A stretch of DNA of 64,000 nt from Mesotoga sp. UBA6090. GTDB lineage: Bacteria > Thermotogota > Thermotogae > Petrotogales > Kosmotogaceae. The stretch is from positions 15,265 to 79,264 of the forward strand of contig NZ_DIXC01000014.1 of NCBI RefSeq assembly GCF_002435945.1. Reading direction: 5' to 3'. Under the pieces are notes generated by a model. That model was not told the origin of the DNA and did not search any database. It saw nothing but the letters and a program-made list of their open reading frames with translations. The translations under genes were made by a program, and so were the position numbers. Positions 45,056 to 54,677 of the stretch are shown piece after piece; position 1 is the first letter of the stretch; each line of letters starts with the position of its first letter.

Positions 45056-46037
45056 ACAAAGCGCTTTTGAAGAAATGAACTACCTTCTCAGCAACTTCCA
45101 TCATTGAAGGTCTCATTTCTCCTCCGTCGGGCACCAATCCGTGCCCGGCGTTTTCTACGATGATCAACTCCGCACTACATCCTTTGTCTAAGAGCTTTTC
45201 GAATAATCGGACTGATTGATAGGGAGGTACAACAGCATCTTTATCTCCCTGAACTATAAGAAAGGAAGGGGAATCACTTCTGACATATGAGATAGGACTA
45301 GCCTTCTTGAGGACATCTTCTTCGCTGCCAAAAATCAAATCGGCTAGCTCTTTCTCAATCCCTGTGAATAGTGCTTCTAGGTCGGTCGGGCCATATAGAT
45401 CCGCAACACAGATCAGTTCTTCACTCTGATCAGAGAATTCATCACTTGAAAACAACCCTTTGTCAGCAGTTAGGGCAGCAAGAGATACTAGGTGTGCCCC
45501 CGCACTGGTGCCAAAGGCTCCAATTCTGCCTGGATCGATCATTAATTCAGAGGAGTGCTTTCTGACAAAGCGGACAGCCGTCTTGACATCTATCACCTGG
45601 GAAGGGAACTTCCACTTCGGTGCAAGCCTGTAATCTATAGAAAAGACAATGAAGCCCGCTCTGATGAGTTCGCTTACAATAACCACTCCGGGACCGCTTC
45701 TCTTATCGCCTGTAATCCAAGCGCCACCGTGAACATAGAGTATGCCGGGTCTAGGGGTATCTATATCGTTGGGAGTGAAAATATCCATTGTAAGAGTCTC
45801 TCCGCCAGCTCGGGAGTAGATGACATCTTCTTCGAATCTATAGTCAATTGCCGGTCTTCCATAGGAATCAACATCGAGATTCTTAAGATCGAAGCTTTCG
45901 CTGCTTCTCGAAGCCAGAAACAACTGTTCCACTAAATCGGCGAATGCCCTGATCTCCGAAAACGGTGAGCCAGCCAGACCAACAGAGCAGACCAGACAGA
46001 AAACCACAATTATCTGCGTCTTTCTAGTCGGACTCAT
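45045..46037 (-). CDS. Secreted carboxylesterase/feruloyl-esterase-like alpha/beta hydrolase (BD-FAE type)
   Basis: About 330 residues with signal peptide (TQIIVVFCLVCSVGLAG). Oxyanion motif is YVHGGAWITGDKR, the nucleophile GAFGTSAGAHLVS, the acid VQGDKDAVVPPYQS and the His NAGHGLVPDGG. This is the hormone-sensitive-lipase/BD-FAE outline, which deacylates plant polysaccharides or small esters. The start at ATG 46037 gives the signal peptide; a TTG at 46064 would add nine residues and includes the AAGGAGA site. Spacing to that site is rather long. It lies 37 bases after the coiled-coil gene and is likely co-transcribed with it. Confidence 0.8.
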   Translation of the reverse strand: MSPTRKTQIIVVFCLVCSVGLAGSPFSEIRAFADLVEQLFLASRSSESFDLKNLDVDSYGRPAIDYRFEEDVIYSRAGGETLTMDIFTPNDIDTPRPGILYVHGGAWITGDKRSGPGVVIVSELIRAGFIVFSIDYRLAPKWKFPSQVIDVKTAVRFVRKHSSELMIDPGRIGAFGTSAGAHLVSLAALTADKGLFSSDEFSDQSEELICVADLYGPTDLEALFTGIEKELADLIFGSEEDVLKKASPISYVRSDSPSFLIVQGDKDAVVPPYQSVRLFEKLLDKGCSAELIIVENAGHGLVPDGGEMRPSMMEVAEKVVHFFKSALSNL

Positions 46038-46074
46038 CTTTCTGCGAACGTCTCCTTGCAACAATTTGTCAAAT

Positions 46075-48189
46075 CTAAGGAAGTATGTTTATTATTCCGA
46101 GAACAACTGCTGCCAGAGATGAAATCACTGCGACCGTCAACCAGATGTTGTTCGTCCTTCTCAGTGAAGCAATCTCTTGTGCCGATTCTTCTCTGGATTT
46201 ATTCACAAGCTCTTCGGCGATAGCGTTAATTTCTTCTCTGGAAACAACTCTTGACCCGAAGTCCTCGGAAAGTTTACTGAGATCTTCTCTGACTTTCGCA
46301 AGTTCTTGCTCAGTTACGGACAGATCATCCTGAAGTCTTTTGATTGTCTTCATATTGCTGTCAATTGCAGCAACTGATCCGTCAAAGTTTCCCTTAATAC
46401 TATCAAGGTCTATTGAAACTGCTTCAAGAGAGTCTTGCAGAAGCCCGAATGAGAGATCCAGCTCAGTCAAAGAGCTTCTAAGTTCAGTGAGATCACTCTG
46501 AAGAATAGTTATCTCTTCCATGAACTCACCACGCGTATCTTCAAAGGTTTCGATAGATACTCCTTCAGGAGGAATCGATTCTCTCAAAGTTATCAGATCT
46601 GCGTTAAATCTCACAAAACCTCTTGAAAGACTGTCGGCAATTTCGCGCAATTCGAGTATCTCAGTCTCGATTTCATCCATGTTAATTGCTCCCGTTCCAA
46701 AGACGCCGACTTCAAGGTCCTCAACCTTTTTCACAAGGTCTGAAATGGTATTTTCGGCTGAGGAAAAGGTATTCCGAAGAGTGTCTATTCTGTCGGACAG
46801 ATTTCTTGTCGTTGATTCGGAGGCGGACAATCTTGCTCTGATCTCTTCGACATCAGACAGCGAACTCTCGGCTGCCAGTACTCTCGCTTCAACATCCGAT
46901 AGTATTCCAGACATCGAACTTATTTTCTCCATCTGAGAAAGTGCTGTCTCTGATACGTAGACCGAAAGCCCTTTCAGCTCTGAAGACACTCCTTCCAATA
47001 GCTCACTGTTGATCGTGACGTTCTCAATATTGCTCTGAACAGATTCTTCGACAATTACCAAACGCTCAATCAAAGAGTCGATTTTCTCGCTCAAGTCATT
47101 TCTGACTGAGACTACCTCATCCGATTGGGTACCAATGGATTTTCCGAGTTCTTCAAGTCTGTTTTCAGCCTCAGACAGGCCTTCACTTATTTCATCAATC
47201 TTCACCATGATTGACGAAATCTCGTCTGAATCAGCTTGTTCACTTGCAGACTCCTCGAGCTGTGCCACTCGATTCTGAAGATCTTGTATTGATACTTGAA
47301 GCAGGCTCTGAGAAGCTGCCAGTGTCTCAATTCTTGAGATCTCGTCGCTCCAGTTTGCAAGAGATGAGTAAAGACGGTCCAGAGAATCGCTAAGCTCTTC
47401 AAACTCTATCCTTCGGACAGGATTGTCTACTACTGTCTCTTCGAGTGCAGCAATTCTGTTCTCTATTGTCAACACGAACTCTTCAACATCAAAAGCGCCT
47501 CGATCTACCATTGCCTTGTATTCAGCCAGTGCAACTTGAGTATCAAGGAATAGAGTGTTTAGCCTTCTAAATTGTAGATTCAATCCTTCAACATTGTCCT
47601 GTAAGAAGTCCAGTCTATCATTCAAGTCGGCTATACCGACAACCAGAGTATCATAATCATCCGTGGCTTGCGAATCTGATGCCGAGATTGTTTCGTCGAG
47701 AGTCACCGGCGCCATCTCGACAAGTCTGCCGGGTTCAGTAGTTCTCACTCTCCATGGAAGTAGAATCTGTTGTACTCTAACGTCCATGAAATAGTCCTCT
47801 AATGGGGTTTCCGAGGTTAGGACAAGAACACCGCCGGAAGGAAGAGAGAAAGGCAGTTCCAAAGACGTGGACAAATCTTCGACTTTGTAGATTTTATGAG
47901 CGATTCTTTCGTTGCTCTTGGCATCGATGATTACAACGTTATTCACTTCAATGTCCATGACTCTTGTAGATCGGACTATGAGTATGCCCAGCAGATTCTG
48001 GTTCTGCATCATTTTTATTTCTGAATCAGTAGCGGCATACGTCGGCACAAAACGCGCATCAAAGCCAGCTCCCGAGAAAGATACGAAAGCCTCACTCCTT
48101 GATAAAAGTGTGTTCAACAGCTCATCGTACTCTTGGGCAAACGCCAAGAATGATACAAGTACAATGATAATCAGAAGAACTTTCTTCAT
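46075..48189 (-). CDS. Large exported coiled-coil protein with C-terminal membrane anchor
   Basis: 704 residues. Signal peptide MKKVLLIIIVLVSFLAFAQ is followed by a globular beta-rich part to about residue 170. From about 185 to 670 the sequence is almost continuous heptad coiled coil (for example SLSDVEEIRARLSASESTTR). A hydrophobic helix at the very end (IWLTVAVISSLAAVVLGIIN) would anchor it. The layout of exported head, long rod and terminal anchor recalls the Thermotoga Omp-alpha spacer protein that ties the toga to the cell, but no SLH domain is seen. ATG 48189 is chosen because GGAGGT is 7 bases upstream. A spacer or envelope-tether role is inference. Confidence 0.75.
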   Translation of the reverse strand: MKKVLLIIIVLVSFLAFAQEYDELLNTLLSRSEAFVSFSGAGFDARFVPTYAATDSEIKMMQNQNLLGILIVRSTRVMDIEVNNVVIIDAKSNERIAHKIYKVEDLSTSLELPFSLPSGGVLVLTSETPLEDYFMDVRVQQILLPWRVRTTEPGRLVEMAPVTLDETISASDSQATDDYDTLVVGIADLNDRLDFLQDNVEGLNLQFRRLNTLFLDTQVALAEYKAMVDRGAFDVEEFVLTIENRIAALEETVVDNPVRRIEFEELSDSLDRLYSSLANWSDEISRIETLAASQSLLQVSIQDLQNRVAQLEESASEQADSDEISSIMVKIDEISEGLSEAENRLEELGKSIGTQSDEVVSVRNDLSEKIDSLIERLVIVEESVQSNIENVTINSELLEGVSSELKGLSVYVSETALSQMEKISSMSGILSDVEARVLAAESSLSDVEEIRARLSASESTTRNLSDRIDTLRNTFSSAENTISDLVKKVEDLEVGVFGTGAINMDEIETEILELREIADSLSRGFVRFNADLITLRESIPPEGVSIETFEDTRGEFMEEITILQSDLTELRSSLTELDLSFGLLQDSLEAVSIDLDSIKGNFDGSVAAIDSNMKTIKRLQDDLSVTEQELAKVREDLSKLSEDFGSRVVSREEINAIAEELVNKSREESAQEIASLRRTNNIWLTVAVISSLAAVVLGIINILP

Positions 48190-48491
48190 AAGCATACCTC
48201 CTGCGAGACGGGCGTTCGGCCAGAAAGATTCCTTAGTGTACCCACTGTCCCAAATAGTGCTTCTTCTTGAAAATTCTGACCTTCCTCTACTGATAAGTAT
48301 AACAACGGGAGCGCCATAATTCAGCATAGAATCTGCGTGAATTCCTACACCTCTGCGAAATCCCGGGTCTCTCTTGGTTGTTTGATCGCCCCATCGTTAT
48401 GGCGGGTCCTTCCCAGGATGTGAATATGTTTGGTTTTCGGCCTGCAGTCATAAATAGCTCGTTTGTCAATTCAGCGGACCGCTCTTGACTG

Positions 48492-48500
48492 TGATATACT
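48492..48500 (+). promoter_or_regulatory. Extended -10 promoter for the acyltransferase gene
   Basis: TGATATACT provides TGn plus TATACT. Predicted start near 48507, leaving a short leader with CGGGGTG before TTG 48530. Confidence 0.5.
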
Positions 48501-48529
48501 GTCAGTGAATTTCCTCACGGGGTGTTGCA

Positions 48530-49579
48530 TTGGCAAAACAACCAGACGGACTAAACTTCATTGATGAACGGATTGTTTGGATAGATGTAGCCAGAGGCCT
48601 GTTAATGGCACTAGTGGTAATGTATCACACTCTTCCTCCGCAAATCGTTGCTAATCTCATAAATCCGGCGGCATGCACGTTTTTCTTTCTTTCAGGGTTG
48701 ATATCGAAAGAAGGAGACTTCAAAACGAACCTCTTGAAAAGATTTAAACAGCTAATCGTTCCTTATTACACAATGGCGTCGGTAAATATTTTGATCTGGC
48801 TAGCCGTAAAAATGATCGTGACAAGAGAAGAGCTCAATTTCGTGCTAACTGATGTAGTCCTAAACGTTTTGACCGTTAGGACTGCCGTTGGAATGATTCC
48901 CGTGAACATTATTCCTTTGTGGTTCGTTCCGGCCGTCTTTGTTATGGAGATTTACTACGCAGTTCTCAGAAAACTCCGGATCCTTCCAGTAGGAATAGTG
49001 TTGGGCTTTGTGTCGATGTTTTTTCTCTCTGGATCATTTCCCTTCAAACTCGATGTTGCTTTAGCTGCCCTGCCGTATTTTGCGATGGGTAAGTTTGTGA
49101 AATCTTTCGGGATATTGACACGAAGAGTTCCCGTTATGATGACAATCGTTTCGTCTGCGTTATATGCGATCGCTGCGGCGTTTTGTGGTGAAGTGTATTT
49201 GATGGAAGACTATTTCGGTTCATCGCCTTCTCTGTATATATTTGCTGCCGTATTTGGAATAATCGCAATCTCCGGTATGGCTCAACTCCTGGAGAGAATC
49301 GAGCCTCTAAAGCGGATCTTTTCTCTTTTTGGAAGGCGAACACTGTTTGTGCTGGGGTATCACATAGCTGCAGGCTTCCTTGTCTATCCAATTTTCGATT
49401 TTGTTGGAGATCCAATTGAAATCATGGAAAGATTCTGGTATGTATACTGGTTGATCAACATGGCTGTTGTCTACCTTTTGATCAGGTTCCTCCCGGAACC
49501 CGCACTAACGATCTTGTCGGGAAGTTTTCTGGCAAAGCGGAAAGAAAATTCTCCGAAGCACGCTCGGGGGAAGTCTTGA
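48530..49579 (+). CDS. Acyltransferase family 3 membrane protein
   Basis: 349 residues, about ten membrane segments. The N-terminal block RIVWIDVARGLLMALVVMYH is the acyltransferase-3 signature, and its Arg and the following His belong to the proposed active site; PAACTFFFLSGLISKEG follows. Such proteins O-acetylate or succinylate surface sugars or lipids. Compared with typical members the C-terminus is short and there is no SGNH domain. TTG start. Flanked by unrelated genes, so the acceptor cannot be inferred. Confidence 0.8.
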   Translation: MAKQPDGLNFIDERIVWIDVARGLLMALVVMYHTLPPQIVANLINPAACTFFFLSGLISKEGDFKTNLLKRFKQLIVPYYTMASVNILIWLAVKMIVTREELNFVLTDVVLNVLTVRTAVGMIPVNIIPLWFVPAVFVMEIYYAVLRKLRILPVGIVLGFVSMFFLSGSFPFKLDVALAALPYFAMGKFVKSFGILTRRVPVMMTIVSSALYAIAAAFCGEVYLMEDYFGSSPSLYIFAAVFGIIAISGMAQLLERIEPLKRIFSLFGRRTLFVLGYHIAAGFLVYPIFDFVGDPIEIMERFWYVYWLINMAVVYLLIRFLPEPALTILSGSFLAKRKENSPKHARGKS

Positions 49580-49791
49580 AAGGGAAAATCAACTAGAAGC
49601 GAGTACTGGTCTTAAGCTGCAGTATTATACCCCCAAAGCCGTTGTTTTCGAGAATTGTTCGGCCTGACATATACGTTCTTTTGCTTTAATCTTTCAAGGA
49701 GTCGAGGGTTTTTGCCATCTACTTCGTGACCCGCTAATTATCGAAAAAATGGTATTATCCTATTTGAAGGAGCTTTTGTGGAGGGATTCCT

Positions 49792-50751
49792 ATGCTTGTT
49801 TTGCTGATAGTAGTGGCTGTTTTGCTTGGTTATCTTGCCTACAGGCTTATTCTGAGAGAAGGAGGCATCTTTCTGGGGCCATACGAGTTCAAGTTTCGAA
49901 AAGAGCCAGGTCCTGAGGACTTTATGCGTCGCCTGAAGGAATTGCAGCAGCGAAATCAAGATTTTGAGAGCAGGCTCGTCCTTAGCGTGGCTGCCGGTAG
50001 GTTTCCAAACAACATGGAGTTCTTCAGGCTTGCAATGGACAAAGTCTTCGCAGATCTGAAGAATGCGAAGAGCGAGGATGAGGTGGAGGAGATCTTTCTC
50101 AAGGCTGAAAGGCTTCTTAAGGATTTTGGAGCAGCTTCCAACGCAAATTCAATAACGCTTGTCACTGAATATTCGAAAAGACTTGTCCAGGCGCAGGAAG
50201 AGTTCTACTCTCTTAGAAAGCAAAGGGATCTTGATCTCAAACAAAGGCAGAATGAACGTAATGAAGAGATTTTGAAGGAGCTTGAGAGTATTTTGGAGGG
50301 AATCAAGGCTTCAAACGATGAGATGGCGATAAGAGATTCAATGAACAATGCGGCAAGATTAGAGACCGGCCTTGATCTCTCCTTGCTAGATGAGACACAG
50401 AACGAGAGATATCGAGATGTGAAGAATGGGTTCTACAGAGTGGCTGAGGAAAAGGTAGAATCTCTAAGAAGCTCAAGATACGCGAGATACAATAGAAAGG
50501 CAATTGAGAGATTGAAGAAGCTTCTCGACGAGTTTTCTGAAAACGAGAAGGAACTGTCTAGAAGCGGAAGCTCTCTTCCAATGATTCTGAAGGAGAAGAT
50601 CGGTTCACTGAATACCTCTTACTTCGATGGCCCGACGATGCAATATTTCAACTACGTATACGGCTATATCTTCTCTCTCATAGATGAAGATCTGAAATTT
50701 GAAGTGACTAGAATCATGACAGAAACCGATAAGGATACGCTAGATATATGA
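49792..50751 (+). CDS. Membrane-anchored helical protein, function unknown
   Basis: 319 residues. One N-terminal membrane helix (MLVLLIVVAVLLGYLAYRLI) is followed by an entirely helical, highly charged cytoplasmic domain with coiled-coil potential around 135-170 (EFYSLRKQRDLDLKQRQNER region). No catalytic motif is visible. ATG start behind GGAGGGA. It overlaps the next gene by 4 bases (ATGA), so the pair acts together. No family was recognised. Confidence 0.65.
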   Translation: MLVLLIVVAVLLGYLAYRLILREGGIFLGPYEFKFRKEPGPEDFMRRLKELQQRNQDFESRLVLSVAAGRFPNNMEFFRLAMDKVFADLKNAKSEDEVEEIFLKAERLLKDFGAASNANSITLVTEYSKRLVQAQEEFYSLRKQRDLDLKQRQNERNEEILKELESILEGIKASNDEMAIRDSMNNAARLETGLDLSLLDETQNERYRDVKNGFYRVAEEKVESLRSSRYARYNRKAIERLKKLLDEFSENEKELSRSGSSLPMILKEKIGSLNTSYFDGPTMQYFNYVYGYIFSLIDEDLKFEVTRIMTETDKDTLDI

Positions 50752-51227
50752 GTACGGAGAGGGAAATTCAAGTCAGAAAGCGGGGTATCCAGCTTTTTTC
50801 GGATTCTGGGCCAAAGAAGAGAGATTACATTGGTGAAGAGAACAACCTTAAGAGGGCTCTTGAAGTTTTCGATAGCTCACTTCCTTCCCGAAGACCATCG
50901 GAGTATTCGGTTGAAAGCCTGGTTTCGCTGAGTAGTATTAAGAAGACATACGAGAACTTGGAGATGAATCTTGAGAATCTGAAGAAAAGCGTCAAACCCC
51001 ACAGTGTGGTAATGGAAGCAGAGGAAGTAACCCCTCTTGAGATAATTCTCAAGGAAACGCCTCTCAAGCAGTGGTACACTACCGGAAAGACCCTTGGAAG
51101 TTTGGCTTCAATTGGCGCGAAAGTCGCCCTTCAAATGCTGAAGAACAAGAAGGACGAGAAAACTTTCAAGAAACTGCGTCTGCTTGAAATAGAGATTGTC
51201 TACCGGAAACTGGAAGAACGATACTAG
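50748..51227 (+). CDS. Small helical protein, partner of the preceding gene, function unknown
   Basis: 159 residues, basic and helical. The N-terminal 50 residues look disordered (RKRGIQLFSDSGPKKRDY), then come helices with weak heptads (SIKKTYENLEMNLENLKKS). A mildly hydrophobic stretch (TTGKTLGSLASIGAKVALQM) near 110-130 could dock to membrane. The ATG overlaps the upstream stop, which indicates coupled translation. It converges with the regulator at 51224 with a 4-base overlap. Confidence 0.6.
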   Translation: MSTEREIQVRKRGIQLFSDSGPKKRDYIGEENNLKRALEVFDSSLPSRRPSEYSVESLVSLSSIKKTYENLEMNLENLKKSVKPHSVVMEAEEVTPLEIILKETPLKQWYTTGKTLGSLASIGAKVALQMLKNKKDEKTFKKLRLLEIEIVYRKLEERY

Positions 51228-52323
51228 CTTTCTACATCTTTCAAAAGGTCTTCAAGTGCCTTTCCGACCTCGCGGCGTACAGCTCCTTTGTCAAGGGAAA
51301 AACTCAACGTTTGGTTCATTTTCTCAACGCGAACCATTCCCGCTTTTCGAAGAATCGCCGTGTGTTCGCCAATTTCGTAATTTGAAAGGTTCAGCGCCCT
51401 GGCAAGTTCATTTCCCGAGGATTGCCCCGCAGAAAGGTGTTTTATTATGGCAAGTCTCTTTTCGTGGGCCAAAGCATCGAAAGTATCTGCGGCCATCTCC
51501 AGCTTATCCTTTGAAACTGACATAACTTCTTTGAAGCGGAACCCCACTGTGTACATATCTTCGTTGACGAAAGGGACCGATGCGTTTGAGACCAGGAATT
51601 CCGAGAAGTAGCTGGGGCAAATAACCGTTCTTTTTAGCTCTTCGTAGCGCGTGTAGTCGATGTTTTTTATCAGCAACATGAGGAATCTCTCACCAGAATG
51701 CATTATTTCCTTTTTCAACTCACTTGCCGTTCTTGATAGAAGCTTCTCGATCATAGGTTCTACAATCGAAAAAGCATTCTCATAGAACCACTCGAGTAGA
51801 TACAGAAAGTTCTCCTTCGTTCTGGACGGATCCGATAGCATTTCAAAGAGAATCGCCTTTCGTTCTGTCGAGAAAGACATATTACTCGAGACAAAGAGCA
51901 GCAATTTCTTGTCGTCATTCATAATCTTTTCAAAGGTGTTCATATCGATAGTTCCCTTGCGGGGTCCATAACCGGAGTATATAAAGTGAATCAAGAGAAC
52001 TCTTTCAGGCATATCCTTTATATGTTTGATCAATTGCTTTGCGTTTTCGAGATTGAAGTGCGTTATATCCGGAAGGAGACACATTCCGAAGAAGGTTTCC
52101 CAATCAAAAAACTCCTCGAGTTTCTGAACAATGTCAGAGGTGAGAATACTTCTTGTTTCGTTAATCCAGTTCTGAATATCCTGTCTTGCTCAAAATCACC
52201 CTTGTTGAGCGAGGGCTTGAGATGTTCGAGAAATCGGTCGTTGTTATTCAGCCTGAAAAGGCCGTGAAGAAGGTCGCAAGCTGTGCTTCGGCAAACCTCC
52301 ACTTTGTCTATCCATTTCATCAT
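51224..52323 (-). pseudogene. ArsR-family regulator with large N-terminal domain, interrupted by one frameshift
   Basis: About 366 residues if one base is restored. ATG 52323 lies behind GGAGGT. The first frame gives MMKWIDKVEVC through GDFEQD, then at about 52180-52183 the homology passes to another frame: DIQNWINETRSILTSDIVQK, then EEFFDWETFFG, running on to the stop at 51224. The C-terminal winged HTH is ALAHEKRLAIIKHLSAGQSS, then GNELARALNLSNYEIGEHTA. It is a paralogue of the decayed copy at 32819-33912. Only one lesion is present, so a sequencing error or a recent mutation are both possible. An internal ATG at 52084 could give a shorter protein of 286 residues that keeps the HTH. Confidence 0.75.
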
Positions 52324-52453
52324 AACGCACCTCCGGAGCACGTAATTCAACGGAATTATTGTATCACTGGCGGGACTAATACCACAGTCATTATACAGCA
52401 TTTACCGGGCTCCACTCTCAGATATGGAACCATGTCCGGTGGTTTCCGCAGAA

Positions 52454-53248
52454 CTAGAGTATTAGCAAACTGACTGCCATTAATGCCATTCCCGCAATCA
52501 ACCCGGAAATTGAGAGATGGTGCTCTCCATATTTCTCTGCCGAAGGTAGAAGTTCATCCAGCGATATGTAAACCATGATTCCGGCGACACCAGCGAATAC
52601 AACTCCAAAAGCCATTTCGTTGAAAAGAGTATTGATTAAAGCGAATCCAATCAATGCTCCGGCCGGTTCTGCAAGACCGGAAAGGAAAGAATACACGAAT
52701 GCCTTCTTTCTGCTTCCAGTTGCTTGATAAATCGGAACTGCCACAGCGATACCTTCGGGAATGTTATGAATTGCTATTGCTATTGCTATGGGAATTCCAA
52801 GTGAAGGATCCTTCATCGCAGCAAGAAATGTGGCAAGTCCTTCAGGAAAGTTATGCACTGCAATAGCAAACGCTGTGAAGACGCCCATTCTCATTAGGCT
52901 TCTGTTCATCTGCTGCATTTCATTTACGTCTCTGATTTCATGAGGGTTTTCTGCGGAAGGTACGAGAAAGTCAATCAGTGCGATCAGGCCTATGCCTCCA
53001 AAGAAAGCTATTACATTGATCCAGTCACCGAGACCACTTCCGATCACCTCTTGGAGAGATTCCCCGCTCTTGACAAAGATCTCTACAAAGGAGACATATA
53101 TCATTATTCCGGCAGAGAAGCCCAGTGAGACTGAAAGGAATCTCGTGTTGGTCTTCTTTGTTAGAATGGCCAGAATACTTCCTACGCCGGTTGATAGACC
53201 GGCAAAGATGGTTAGAAACAGCGCAGGCCAGAAATTCGCAAGTTCCAC
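52454..53248 (-). CDS. ZIP-family metal transporter (ZupT-like)
   Basis: About 264 residues with eight membrane helices. The two ZIP metal-site motifs are [10 protein letters not shown] and [11 protein letters not shown] in helices IV and V. A cytoplasmic, histidine-poor loop lies between helices III and IV. It imports zinc, iron or manganese. GTG 53248 is preferred since GGAGG is 6 bases upstream; the TTG at 53263 would precede that site. The gene is separated from the oxidoreductase operon by a terminator and stands alone. Confidence 0.88.
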   Translation of the reverse strand: MELANFWPALFLTIFAGLSTGVGSILAILTKKTNTRFLSVSLGFSAGIMIYVSFVEIFVKSGESLQEVIGSGLGDWINVIAFFGGIGLIALIDFLVPSAENPHEIRDVNEMQQMNRSLMRMGVFTAFAIAVHNFPEGLATFLAAMKDPSLGIPIAIAIAIHNIPEGIAVAVPIYQATGSRKKAFVYSFLSGLAEPAGALIGFALINTLFNEMAFGVVFAGVAGIMVYISLDELLPSAEKYGEHHLSISGLIAGMALMAVSLLIL

Positions 53249-53340
53249 TGCGATCCTCCACAAATCCTTTTGGAAAGATACATCGCTTCTCGGGTTTGCA
53301 ACCTAATCGATATCTGTATATCAGTCATTTGAAAACAGTC

Positions 53341-53366
53341 AAAAGAGACACCCTCTGGCGCGTCTC
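53341..53366 (-). terminator. Terminator of the amino-acid fermentation operon
   Basis: On the minus strand GAGAC and GTCTC pair across GCGCCAGAGGGT and are followed by TTTT. It starts about 13 bases after the gamma-subunit stop. Confidence 0.6.
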
Positions 53367-53379
53367 GATTTCTTTCACA

Positions 53380-53919
53380 TTACCTTACCGATCTCATTCC
53401 CTCTTCAACTGCCTGAATGTTCAGGTCTAGTAGAGATGCTTTTAGACCTGTCAGCTTCTTCTCCAGAGCCTTACGCACTCCTTCCATGGTCACTGTACCT
53501 GTCTTCTCGAGATACGCCCCCAAAACTACCATGTTGGAAACCTTGAGATTCCCAAGCTTCTCTGCGATTGAGTTTGCATCGATCTTGACGACGGAAATAT
53601 CATTTCTATTAGTTTCTCTATCGACAACAGAAGTGTTTATCACCATTACACCACCGGCCTGAATCTCTTTCTCGAATTTTATCAGAGATGGTATGTTCAT
53701 TACTATCAGCTCGTTCGGAGTATTTGTAATCGGTGAGCCAATAGGCTCATCGCTTACCACTACTGTGCAGTTGGCAGTCCCTCCTCGCATCTCTGGGCCG
53801 TATGAGGGAAGCCAGGTAGTGTGCTTGTTGTCAAACATTCCAGCCGTTGCCAGAATCTGTCCGATCAACATAACTCCCTGTCCACCAAATCCCGCAGCTA
53901 CTAAGAGATGCTCACTCAT
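53380..53919 (-). CDS. 2-oxoacid:ferredoxin oxidoreductase, gamma subunit
   Basis: 179 residues. Domain with the [17 protein letters not shown] nucleotide-like motif and the [20 protein letters not shown] block typical of the gamma subunit of KOR/VOR enzymes. Together with the three genes upstream it forms a complete four-subunit enzyme that converts a 2-oxoacid and CoA to acyl-CoA, CO2 and reduced ferredoxin. It overlaps the beta-subunit gene by 4 bases and is the last gene of the operon. Confidence 0.92.
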   Translation of the reverse strand: MSEHLLVAAGFGGQGVMLIGQILATAGMFDNKHTTWLPSYGPEMRGGTANCTVVVSDEPIGSPITNTPNELIVMNIPSLIKFEKEIQAGGVMVINTSVVDRETNRNDISVVKIDANSIAEKLGNLKVSNMVVLGAYLEKTGTVTMEGVRKALEKKLTGLKASLLDLNIQAVEEGMRSVR

Positions 53920-54668
53920 TTGATATCGCCGACCTTGTCGACAAATACCCCGATGGGATACTCCTTCTTCATGTTTTCATTTAGCCAGTTGATTGACTCC
54001 ACTGGGTTGAGCCCCCAGTTTGTTGGACAAGTTGAAAGAACCTCGACTAATGAAAAGCCCAGCCCTTTTTGCTGCGCAACAAAGGCCTTCTTTATTGCAG
54101 CCTTTGCCTTCCTTACTTCCTGGGGAGAACTCACGGCCACTCGTTCTAGATAGACAATTCCGGCGGTTTCCTTCAGCAATTCTGAAACGTGAATCGGGAA
54201 CCCTTCCGTCTCTGCCTTTCTCCCATATGGAGAAGTAGTGGTTCTCATTCCGAGCAAGGTGGTTGGTGCCATCTGACCGCCTGTCATACCGTAGATCGCG
54301 TTATTGACGAAAATCGTGGTGATCTTCTCGCCTCTGTTTGCGGCGTGAATGATCTCGGCCGTTCCAATGGCGGCAAGATCACCGTCGCCTTGATATGTGA
54401 ATACAATCCTGTCTGGCATTGCTCTCTTCATTCCCGTGGCGACGGCCGGTGCTCTTCCATGAGGTGCAACGGTTCCGTCCACATCAAAGAATTCATACGC
54501 AAAGACCGAGCATCCAACGGGAGCCACCATTAAGGTCTTCCCCTGAATCTCCAGTTCGTCTATTACTTCTGCCACAAGTCTATGAATAATTCCGTGGTGA
54601 CAGCCTGGACAGTATGAGAATTCATTTTTCGCAAGTGATTTAGGTCTCTTGTAAGTTGCCTGTGACAT
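53916..54668 (-). CDS. 2-oxoacid:ferredoxin oxidoreductase, beta (TPP-binding) subunit
   Basis: 250 residues. Binds thiamine diphosphate. The motif starts at GDGDLAAIG and ends with [17 protein letters not shown]. An upstream [12 protein letters not shown] block holds cysteines typical of this subunit. The C-terminus ([15 protein letters not shown]) is that of KOR/VOR beta. It overlaps the gamma gene by 4 bases and follows alpha by 9 bases. Confidence 0.94.
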   Translation of the reverse strand: MSQATYKRPKSLAKNEFSYCPGCHHGIIHRLVAEVIDELEIQGKTLMVAPVGCSVFAYEFFDVDGTVAPHGRAPAVATGMKRAMPDRIVFTYQGDGDLAAIGTAEIIHAANRGEKITTIFVNNAIYGMTGGQMAPTTLLGMRTTTSPYGRKAETEGFPIHVSELLKETAGIVYLERVAVSSPQEVRKAKAAIKKAFVAQQKGLGFSLVEVLSTCPTNWGLNPVESINWLNENMKKEYPIGVFVDKVGDIK

Positions 54669-54677
54669 TTAATCACC

